A stretch of 10,669 nt of DNA from Actinomycetales bacterium (GTDB taxonomy: Bacteria > Actinomycetota > Actinomycetes > S36-B12). Of this stretch, positions 5,625 through 10,669 are shown piece after piece. The notes below the pieces were generated by a model. The model did no database searches and was not told the origin of the DNA. It saw only the letters and a program-made list of their open reading frames with translations. How positions within the stretch are numbered: the first letter of the stretch is position 1; each line of letters starts with the position of its first letter. The position numbers and the translations under genes were made by a program. The stretch spans positions 1 through 10,669 of the forward strand of contig JAFIHP010000300.1 in NCBI GenBank assembly GCA_017849335.1. The letters run 5' to 3'.

Positions 5625-7532
5625 TCATGCGTTCGTGGCGTGCAGGTCGCCGGCCGGGAGGTGGCCGCCCTGGAGGGAGGAGACCGCCGCGGTGATCGCG
5701 GCGACGAGCTCGGTCGACTTGAACGGCATCCCGCGGACCTGGTTGATGCCCTGCACGTCGACGAGGTACTTCGCCCGCAGCAGCATGCTCAGCTGGCCGA
5801 GGTTCATCTCGGGGACGAGCACCCGCCGGTAGCGGCGCAGCACATCGCCGGTGTCGGAGGGGAACGGGTTGAGGTGGCGCAGGTGCGCCTGGGCGACCTT
5901 CACCCCGGTCCGTCGCGTGATCTCGCAGGCGGCGCCGATCGGTCCGTAGGTCGAGCCCCAGCCCAGGACGAGCACCTCGGCGTCGCCGGTCGGGTCGTCG
6001 ACCCACAGGCCCGGGATCGAGTCGGCGATGGCGTCGACCTTCGCCTGACGCAGGCGGACCATGAGGTCGTGGTTCTCCGGGTCGTACGAGATGGCCCCGG
6101 TGCCGTCGGCCTTCTCGAGGCCGCCGATCCGGTGCTCCAGGCCCTTGGTCCCCGGGACGGCCCACGGGCGAGCGAGGGTCTCGGGGTCACGCTTGTACGG
6201 CTTGAACACCTCGGTGCCGTCTGCCGTCACGTCGTTCGGACCGGTCGCGAAGCCCGGGTCGATGACCGGGAGGTCGTCGACCGTGGGAACGAGCCACGGC
6301 TCGGACCCGTTCGCCAGGTAGCCGTCGGACAGCAGGAACACCGGAGTGCGGTAGGTGACGGCGATGCGGGCCGCCTCGATCGCGGCGTGGAAGCAGTCAG
6401 ACGGGGACTGCGGGGCGATGACCGGCACGGGCGACTCGCCGTTGCGGCCGAACATCGCCTGCAGCAGGTCCGACTGCTCGGTCTTGGTCGGAAGTCCCGT
6501 CGACGGTCCGCCGCGCTGGACGTCGACGATGATCAGCGGCAGCTCGAGCGACACGGCCAGGCCGATCGCCTCCGACTTCAGCGCGACACCGGGTCCGGAG
6601 GTGGTCGTGACCGCGAGGGCGCCGCCATACGCGGCGCCGATCGCCGAGCCGATGCCCGCGATCTCGTCCTCGGCCTGGAACGTCATGATCCCGAAGCGGT
6701 GGTTCTTGGCCAGCTCGTGGAGGATGTCCGAGGCGGGCGTGATCGGGTACGAGCCGAGGAACAGCGGCAGTCCCGAACGCTGCGATGCGGCGATCAGGCC
6801 GTACGCGAGCGCCGGGTTCCCGGTGATGTTGCGGTACGTACCCGCGGGTAGCGGTGCCGGCGACACCTCGTACTGGACGGAGAAGGCCTCGGTGGTCTCG
6901 CCGAAGGACCAGCCGGCCTCGAAGGCGGCGAGGTTCGCGGCGAGGATCGTCGGCTTGCTGGCGAACTTGCGCTCGAGGAACGCCCGGGTGCCCTCCGCCG
7001 GCCGGGAGTACAGCCACGACAGCAGGCCGAGGGCGTACATGTTCTTCGAGCGCTCGGCCTCCTTCTTCGTCAGGTCGAACCCCTTGAGCGCCTCGACGGT
7101 CTGCGAGGTCAGGGCGATGGCGTGGACGTTGTACGGCTCGAGCGTGCCGTCCTCGATCGGGTTCGCCGCGTAGCCGACCTTCTCCAGGTTGCGCTTGGTG
7201 AACTCGTCGGTGTTGACGATGATGTCCGCCCCGCGGGGCAGGTCCTTGAGGTTCGCCTTGAGCGCCGCCGGGTTCATCGCCACGAGCACGTTGGGCGCGT
7301 CGCCCGGCGTCGTGATGTCGTGGTCGGCGAAGGCGAGCTGGAACGCCGAGACGCCGCCGATGGTTCCCGCTGGCGCCCGGATCTCGGCCGGGAAGTCCGG
7401 CAGGGTCGACAGGTCGTTGCCGAGGCCGGCGGTGTCGGAGGTGAACCGGTCACCGGTCAACTGCATGCCGTCGCCGGAGTCCCCGGCGAACCTGATGACG
7501 ACGCGGTTGAGGCTGACGACCTGCTTGCTCAA
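5625..7532 (-). CDS. korA: 2-oxoacid:ferredoxin oxidoreductase, fused gamma-alpha subunit
   Basis: The protein has 635 residues and joins two domains. Residues 1-about 190 form the gamma domain, with FAGDSGDGMQLTGDRF (15-30) and the acidic/aromatic core typical of it. From about 230 the alpha domain carries SYPITPASDIL (261-271), FQAEDEIAGIGSAIGA (285-300), TSGPGVALKSEAIGL (311-325) and GGPSTGLPTKTEQSDL (341-356). These match KorA of mycobacteria and streptomycetes, where KorAB works as a CoA-dependent 2-oxoglutarate:ferredoxin oxidoreductase beside or instead of the 2-oxoglutarate dehydrogenase complex. The start is TTG at 7532-7530, backed by AAGGGG six bases upstream and by homology from the first residues (LNRVVIRFAGDSGDG). 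It is the first gene of korAB and is divergent from the nuoB-like gene. The window has no separate ferredoxin gene; the NuoI-like protein across the promoter region is the nearest iron-sulfur carrier. Confidence 0.93.
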   Translation of the reverse strand: MSKQVVSLNRVVIRFAGDSGDGMQLTGDRFTSDTAGLGNDLSTLPDFPAEIRAPAGTIGGVSAFQLAFADHDITTPGDAPNVLVAMNPAALKANLKDLPRGADIIVNTDEFTKRNLEKVGYAANPIEDGTLEPYNVHAIALTSQTVEALKGFDLTKKEAERSKNMYALGLLSWLYSRPAEGTRAFLERKFASKPTILAANLAAFEAGWSFGETTEAFSVQYEVSPAPLPAGTYRNITGNPALAYGLIAASQRSGLPLFLGSYPITPASDILHELAKNHRFGIMTFQAEDEIAGIGSAIGAAYGGALAVTTTSGPGVALKSEAIGLAVSLELPLIIVDVQRGGPSTGLPTKTEQSDLLQAMFGRNGESPVPVIAPQSPSDCFHAAIEAARIAVTYRTPVFLLSDGYLANGSEPWLVPTVDDLPVIDPGFATGPNDVTADGTEVFKPYKRDPETLARPWAVPGTKGLEHRIGGLEKADGTGAISYDPENHDLMVRLRQAKVDAIADSIPGLWVDDPTGDAEVLVLGWGSTYGPIGAACEITRRTGVKVAQAHLRHLNPFPSDTGDVLRRYRRVLVPEMNLGQLSMLLRAKYLVDVQGINQVRGMPFKSTELVAAITAAVSSLQGGHLPAGDLHATNA

Positions 7533-7537
7533 CGAGA

Positions 7538-7544
7538 TCCCCTT
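7538..7544 (-). promoter_or_regulatory. Ribosome binding site supporting the TTG start of korA
   Basis: The minus strand reads AAGGGGA, with its AAGGGG core six bases before TTG at 7532-7530. This supports a TTG start in the absence of a nearby ATG or GTG in frame. Confidence 0.65.
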
Positions 7545-7585
7545 GTCGGGCGGGTGGGTGGCGGCACGACGCCCGTGCGAGTGCT

Positions 7586-7595
7586 AGGACGTCCT
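7586..7595. promoter_or_regulatory. Perfect 10-bp palindrome in the korA upstream region
   Basis: AGGACGTCCT is a perfect palindrome 54 bases upstream of the korA start, in the divergent korA/nuoB-like region. On the minus strand a possible -10, TAACCT (7604-7599), would put transcription start for korA within or beside it, so it could be an operator. No convincing -35 was found. Confidence 0.3.
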
Positions 7596-7625
7596 TCGAG
7601 GTTACACCCGTGTTTCGCAGGGTGG

Positions 7626-7641
7626 TATTACGTACGTCACA
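7626..7641. promoter_or_regulatory. Imperfect palindrome around ACGTACGT in the divergent promoter region
   Basis: The eight-base palindrome ACGTACGT (7630-7637) is the core of a 16-base imperfect inverted repeat with two mismatched pairs. It lies in the least GC-rich patch of the 143-base divergent region, upstream of both the korA and the nuoB-like genes. It is placed where a shared regulator could act on both, but no regulator is identified. Confidence 0.3.
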
Positions 7642-7663
7642 AAGTCGTCGCGGAGTCGCGGGC

Positions 7664-7669
7664 TACCCT
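7664..7669 (+). promoter_or_regulatory. Candidate -10 element for a leaderless nuoB-like transcript
   Basis: TACCCT fits the actinobacterial TANNNT -10 pattern and ends six bases before the GTG at 7676. A transcript starting at that distance would begin at or next to the start codon, i.e. be leaderless. This agrees with the lack of a ribosome binding site before the GTG. The -35 region is not convincing. Confidence 0.4.
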
Positions 7670-7675
7670 GCCCGT

Positions 7676-8104
7676 GTGGCAGAGGTCGACGTTCCCCCGC
7701 GGGTCTTCCGGCTGCCGTCGGCGCCGGGCACGCGCGTCGTCGTGGCCAGCGCCGGCCTCGCCTGCTGCGCGATGGAGGTGGAGTCCGCCGTACGCCGCGG
7801 ACTCCTCGTCGCGCACACCGGGTCGATCGAGCCCGGTGATCGCTGCCTGCTGCTGGTCGCGGGCACGGTGACCGAGGCGCTGGGGCCGGCTGTCCGCCGG
7901 CTCCTGGTGGACCTGCCGGCGGGCACCCGCGTCGTCTCGTTCGGAGCCTGCGCCGCGAGCGGCGGGCCGTACTGGGACGCGCCTACGGTGCTGTCCGGGG
8001 TCGACCAGCTCGTCGAGGTCGACCGTTACGTGCCCGGCTGCCCCCCTCGGCCCGACGACCTCGTGGCGGCATTGGCCGACCTCGTCGGCTCGGGCGCGGC
8101 ATGA
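7676..8104 (+). CDS. nuoB: NuoB-like protein (complex I 20 kDa subunit family)
   Basis: The protein has 142 residues, shorter than usual NuoB (about 160-220) because the N-terminal region is short, but the core is complete. GLACCAMEVESA (27-38), VAGTVTEALGPAVRRL (61-76), SFGACAASGGPYW (88-100) and YVPGCPPRPDDLVAAL (118-133) are the family signatures. C30, C31, C92 and C122 match the four ligands of the N2 [4Fe-4S] cluster. N2 is the last cluster in complex I and passes electrons to quinone. GTG at 7676 was preferred because homology starts soon after it; the upstream GTG at 7610 would add an arginine-rich stretch unlike the family. The stop overlaps the next ATG by four bases. NuoB normally works against NuoD, which is absent here, so its electron acceptor is open. 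The group 4 hydrogenase small subunit family is a related alternative, but VPGCPPRP favours NuoB. Confidence 0.85.
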   Translation: MAEVDVPPRVFRLPSAPGTRVVVASAGLACCAMEVESAVRRGLLVAHTGSIEPGDRCLLLVAGTVTEALGPAVRRLLVDLPAGTRVVSFGACAASGGPYWDAPTVLSGVDQLVEVDRYVPGCPPRPDDLVAALADLVGSGAA

Positions 8105-8580
8105 GCGCCGACGAGGTGCGGGACGTCGCCGTGCCGGACTGGCTCACGGTCGCGACCGATCTCGTCGCTGACGGCCTCGGCTACCTCGACGTGCTCGCGG
8201 GCGTGGACCGCGGCGATGCCGTCGAGGTCGTGGCGCGCCTCGTCGACCCCGAGCGGGCGGGCCAGCGGTCCGTCCGACTGGTCACGCGGGTCGGGGACGG
8301 TGACGCCCTGCCGAGCCTGACCGCGCTCCTGCCGGCGGCCGGGTGGCACGAGCGCGAGCTGGCCGAGATGTTCGGGGTCCAGGTCGTCGGTCATCCGGGA
8401 CTTCGGCCGCTGCTGCGACGTCAGCACGCCGGCCGGCCGCCGCTTCGGCGGTCGACGGTGCTCGCCGCCCGCGTGGGGCGGCCCTGGCCCGGGGCGACGG
8501 AGGCGTCGGGGGGCGGATCGCGGCGGCGACAGGCGCCGCCCGGGGTCGCGGTCTCCTGGCTCGACGAGGACGACGCATGA
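8101..8580 (+). CDS. nuoC: NuoC-like protein (complex I 30 kDa subunit family)
   Basis: The protein has 159 residues. The 30 kDa subunit signature is intact: from E84, ERELAEMF, then H98 and RPLL (102-105), which fits the PROSITE pattern E-R-E-x2-[DE] and its spaced H/R residues. The C-terminal part, with PLRRS (114-118), GRPWPGATEA (126-135) and a basic, proline-rich tail, resembles NuoC of actinobacterial complex I-like clusters that lack NuoEFG. NuoC has no cofactor; it is a scaffold in the peripheral arm that normally contacts NuoB, NuoD and NuoI. Its presence suggests that NuoB- and NuoI-like proteins are assembled into a complex here. It is not fused to NuoD. The ATG at 8101 and the TGA at 8578-8580 both form four-base ATGA overlaps with the neighbouring genes, so the three are translated in step. 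Confidence 0.82.
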   Translation: MSADEVRDVAVPDWLTVATDLVADGLGYLDVLAGVDRGDAVEVVARLVDPERAGQRSVRLVTRVGDGDALPSLTALLPAAGWHERELAEMFGVQVVGHPGLRPLLRRQHAGRPPLRRSTVLAARVGRPWPGATEASGGGSRRRQAPPGVAVSWLDEDDA

Positions 8581-8954
8581 GCGAGGTCTCCCACGCCGCG
8601 ATCGCCCTTGTCCCCGCGAGCTGCACCTCGTGCCTGATCTGCGTGCGGGAGTGCCCGGCCTGGTGCATCGAGCTGGACAGCCACGTCGAGCAGGTCAGCG
8701 AGCCGGGTGCGCGGCGTCCGCGGTCGGTCAGCGTCCTGGACCGGTTCGCGATCGACTACGCGCTGTGCATGTACTGCGGGATCTGCGTCGACGTCTGCCC
8801 CTTCGACGCGCTCCACTGGGTCGGCGCTCCGGTCGAGCCGGCCGGTACCCGGGGGGACCTCGTCCTGGGGACCGACGAGCTCGCCGGCCTCGCGGCGCCG
8901 ACCGCCCCCGGGGAGGACTGGACGCGGGATGAGCGCGGCGGGGCGCGTGGGTGA
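8577..8954 (+). CDS. nuoI: NuoI-like 2x[4Fe-4S] ferredoxin protein
   Basis: The protein has 125 residues with two complete ferredoxin motifs: CTSCLICVRECP (C16, C19, C22, C26) and CMYCGICVDVCP (C64, C67, C70, C74). The 48-residue spacing of the two motifs, with DRFAIDYALCMYCGICV before the second, is that of NuoI (TYRFAIDLTRCMYCG-like), not of a small bacterial ferredoxin. NuoI carries clusters N6a and N6b and feeds N2 in NuoB. ATG at 8577 overlaps the nuoC-like stop by four bases; an upstream in-frame start at 8343 lies inside that gene and is not used. The protein is shorter than typical NuoI (about 150-200), lacking an N-terminal extension. It could take electrons from KorAB-reduced ferredoxin or directly from KorAB (inference). 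Another possibility is a stand-alone ferredoxin, but the order B-C-I argues for a complex. Confidence 0.83.
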   Translation: MSEVSHAAIALVPASCTSCLICVRECPAWCIELDSHVEQVSEPGARRPRSVSVLDRFAIDYALCMYCGICVDVCPFDALHWVGAPVEPAGTRGDLVLGTDELAGLAAPTAPGEDWTRDERGGARG

Positions 8955-9003
8955 CCGGTCCGAGGCGGTCGTCTGACAGGATGTCGCCGCAGACCGACCC
9001 CCT

Positions 9004-9009
9004 GAGGAG
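9004..9009 (+). promoter_or_regulatory. Ribosome binding site of the binding-protein gene
   Basis: GAGGAG sits seven bases before ATG at 9017. It decides this start over an in-frame ATG at 8981, which would add residues ahead of the lipoprotein signal peptide. Confidence 0.8.
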
Positions 9010-9016
9010 CCCGACC

Positions 9017-9958
9017 ATGACGGTCCTGTCCACCAGCCGCCTGCTCGCCCCCCTGGCCCTGGCCGCCGTCACCGCGCTCGTCGTGGGCTGCGCGCCCCAG
9101 GAGACCGCGTCGGAGACCTCCGCGGCGAGCTCGGCGGCGTCGAGCGCCGCGGCCAGCGAGGCCGCGAGCGCGGCAGCCTCGGCCTCCGCGTCGGCTGCCG
9201 CCGTGGACGAGTGCTCCAAGGACAACCTCACCCTGCTCACGCCCGGCACGCTGACGATCGGCACGGACAGCCCGGCCTATCCGCCCTACTTCGAGGACGA
9301 CGACCCGTCCAACGGCAAGGGGTTCGAGTCGGCGGTGTCCTACGCGGTCGCGAAGCAGCTGGGCTTCTCGCCCCAGGAGGTCACCTGGGTCACGGTGCCG
9401 TTCAACAAGTCCTACGCGCCGGGAGCCAAGGACTTCGACTTCGACATCAACCAGATCTCGATCACGCCGAAGCGGCAGAAGGCGGTCGACTTCTCGGACG
9501 GCTACTACACGGTCAACCAGGCGGTCGTCGCGCGGAAGGACTCGCCGATCGCGAACGCGACGACCCTGGCCGAGCTCCAGGCCGCCAAGCTCGGTGCCCA
9601 GGTCGGGACGACCAGCCTCGACTTCATCAACAACGTCGTGAAGCCGGCTGAGCAGCCGTACGTGTACAACGACACCAACGACGCGAAGAGCGCACTGAAC
9701 GCCGGTCAGATCGACGGCATCGTCGTCGACCTTCCGACGGCGTACTACATCACCGCCGTCGAGATGCCCAAGGCGAAGATCGTCGGCCAGTTCGAGGCGA
9801 CCGCGGACGGTGAGCAGTTCGGGCTGCTGTTCGCCAAGGGCAACCCCCTGGTGACCTGCGTCAACAAGGCCCTCGCCGCGCTCTCGGACAGCGGAGAGCT
9901 GAAGGCGATCCAGGACCAGTGGCTCGCCGGCGACACGGCGCCCTACTTCCAGCAGTAG
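9017..9958 (+). CDS. ABC transporter substrate-binding lipoprotein, amino-acid type (SBP_bac_3)
   Basis: The protein has 313 residues. The N-terminus is a lipoprotein signal peptide: a basic start, a hydrophobic core (about 9-23) and the lipobox VVGC with C25 as the lipid anchor. Next is an Ala/Ser linker (31-62). The binding domain starts around LTIGTDSPAYPPYFE (79-93) and follows the family-3 pattern: GKGFESAVSYAVAKQLGF (100-117), DFDINQISITPKRQKAVDFS (141-160), with the arginine expected to hold the ligand carboxylate near R153, then LGAQVGTTS (192-200) and IDGIVVDLPTAYYI (232-245). Two cysteines in the mature domain, C66 and C281, could form a disulfide. Proteins of this type deliver polar amino acids or related compounds to the permease, and the permease gene follows 36 bases later. 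The exact ligand cannot be told. Confidence 0.9.
   Translation: MTVLSTSRLLAPLALAAVTALVVGCAPQETASETSAASSAASSAAASEAASAAASASASAAAVDECSKDNLTLLTPGTLTIGTDSPAYPPYFEDDDPSNGKGFESAVSYAVAKQLGFSPQEVTWVTVPFNKSYAPGAKDFDFDINQISITPKRQKAVDFSDGYYTVNQAVVARKDSPIANATTLAELQAAKLGAQVGTTSLDFINNVVKPAEQPYVYNDTNDAKSALNAGQIDGIVVDLPTAYYITAVEMPKAKIVGQFEATADGEQFGLLFAKGNPLVTCVNKALAALSDSGELKAIQDQWLAGDTAPYFQQ
9107..9202 (+). repeat. Low-complexity Ala/Ser-coding tract in the lipoprotein linker
   Basis: Residues 31-62 of the binding protein contain only Ala (18), Ser (11), Glu (2) and Thr (1), encoded by GCG/GCC/AGC/TCG-type codons in an irregular short-period pattern. It is probably a flexible tether between the lipid-anchored cysteine and the binding domain. 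Such tracts can change length by slippage. Confidence 0.75.
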
Positions 9959-9994
9959 CTCGCTCGGCCGGGACGGCCGCGCCGTGACGCGACG

Positions 9995-10669
9995 ATGACG
10001 ATGCCCGGGGGGCCGGCGACCGTGCCGGCCGCCGGGACGGCCGTCCCGTACCGCGACCCGATCCGGCAGGCGGCGCTGCGCCGCCGCGGCCGGCGCAACG
10101 CGTTCGTCGGCATGGTCAGCCTGATCGCGTTCGTCGTCGTCATCGGCGCGCTCGTGGTGCGCACGCCCGGCTGGCCGACCGTCCAGGAGACGTTCTTCAG
10201 CGGGGAGCAGTTCGCCGACTCGTTCCCGGGCCTGCTGGAGGCCTTCTGGCTCAACGTCCGCATCTTCCTCGTCGCGGAGCCGCTGATCCTCGTGGTCGGC
10301 ATCCTGGTCGCGCTCGCCCGCACGCTGCGCTCGCCGGTCTTCCTTCCGCTGCGCGTCGTCGCGACGATCTACGTCGACGTCTTCCGCGGCGTGCCGACGA
10401 TCCTGGTGATCTTCCTGCTGGGCTTCGGCGTGCCGGCGCTGAACCTGCAGGGCGTGCCGATCGACCCCGTGCTGTGGGGGACCGTTGCGCTGATCCTCTC
10501 GTACGGCGCGTACGTCGCCGAGGTGTTCCGGGCCGGCATCATGTCGGTCCACCCCAGCCAGCGCATGGCTGCTCGTTCCCTCGGTCTGTCCGTCTCCCAG
10601 ACGAACCGCTACGTCGTCCTGCCGCAGGCTGTCCGCAACGTCGTGCCGCCGCTGCTCAACGACTTCATC
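9995..10669 (+). CDS. Amino-acid ABC transporter permease (His/Glu/Gln/Arg type), 3' end outside window
   Basis: The frame is open from ATG 9995 to the window edge, giving 225 residues without a stop. A basic cytoplasmic N-terminus (about 1-35) is followed by membrane segments near 37-55, 85-108, 120-148 and 158-176. Family marks are VDVFRGVPTILVIFLL (127-142), LSYGAYVAEVFRAGI (168-182) and the coupling-helix EAA loop, here reading MAARSLGLSVSQTNRYVVLPQ (191-211), where the first residues depart slightly from the classical EAA. This loop contacts the ATPase, whose gene is expected downstream. ATG 9995 and ATG 10001 are both possible starts; neither has a strong ribosome binding site. The gene follows the binding protein by 36 bases and is probably in its operon. 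Permeases of this class usually pair with SBP_bac_3 proteins. Confidence 0.88.
   Translation, partial: MTMPGGPATVPAAGTAVPYRDPIRQAALRRRGRRNAFVGMVSLIAFVVVIGALVVRTPGWPTVQETFFSGEQFADSFPGLLEAFWLNVRIFLVAEPLILVVGILVALARTLRSPVFLPLRVVATIYVDVFRGVPTILVIFLLGFGVPALNLQGVPIDPVLWGTVALILSYGAYVAEVFRAGIMSVHPSQRMAARSLGLSVSQTNRYVVLPQAVRNVVPPLLNDFI

Noticed and set aside
7610..7675. An upstream GTG at 7610 as the start of the nuoB-like gene.
   Set aside because: The added 22 residues are Arg-rich and unlike NuoB, and the start would lie inside the divergent promoter region. GTG at 7676 fits homology better.
8951..8982. A possible promoter (GTGACC ... CAGGAT) before the binding-protein gene.
   Set aside because: The 20-base spacer and poor -10 make it too weak to list, although some promoter between 8955 and 9016 is likely.
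9965..9979. A small hairpin (CGGCC/GGCCG) between the binding-protein and permease genes.
   Set aside because: A five-base stem of pure G and C is expected by chance here, and termination between the two genes of an importer is unlikely.
8756..10552. A 598-codon minus-strand frame opposite the NuoI-like, binding-protein and permease genes.
   Set aside because: It runs across three clear + strand genes and has no domain signal; it is an antisense shadow.

Overview
The window is high-GC DNA (by eye roughly 70% G+C) whose genes favour GCC/GAC/CTC/GTC codons, use GTG and TTG starts freely, and often overlap by one or four bases. Together with a korAB pair of the mycobacterial/streptomycete type, this points to an actinobacterium. 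The genus cannot be fixed from the sequence. The window is almost fully coding. No gap reaches 300 bases; the longest gene-free stretch is the 143-base divergent region at 7533-7675.

Layout. (1) 2-589 (+) is the 3' end of an MlrC/M81-family gene. It converges, with only 10 bases between stops, on the next group. (2) 600-3499 (-) is a compact three-gene operon transcribed from right to left: an HpcH/HpaI (CitE/malyl-CoA lyase-like) lyase, a class III CoA-transferase whose start overlaps the lyase stop by one base, and an EamA-type permease 12 bases further on. It has a candidate operator over its promoter. (3) 3585-about 4424 (-) is a RarD-type EamA permease with an unresolved start next to a perfect 13-bp hairpin. 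(4) 4523-7532 (-) is korA-korB, a CoA-dependent 2-oxoacid:ferredoxin oxidoreductase. (5) 7676-8954 (+), divergent from korAB, is a tight three-gene set related to complex I subunits NuoB, NuoC and NuoI. It carries no other Nuo subunit. (6) 9017-10669 (+) is an amino-acid type ABC importer: a lipoprotein binding protein followed by a permease cut by the window edge.

How they may work together. KorAB oxidises a 2-oxoacid (probably 2-oxoglutarate) and reduces ferredoxin. The divergent NuoBCI-like proteins would hold up to three [4Fe-4S] clusters (two in the NuoI-like protein, one N2-type in the NuoB-like protein), so they are a plausible electron outlet. They lack NuoD/H and the membrane pump, and this reduced module is the most unusual part of the window. 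The lyase/CoA-transferase operon looks like a CoA-dependent route for cleaving a hydroxy-dicarboxylic acid, with a dedicated permease. The lyase gene has codon use unlike its neighbours. No RNA genes, CRISPR arrays, insertion sequences or phage genes were seen.
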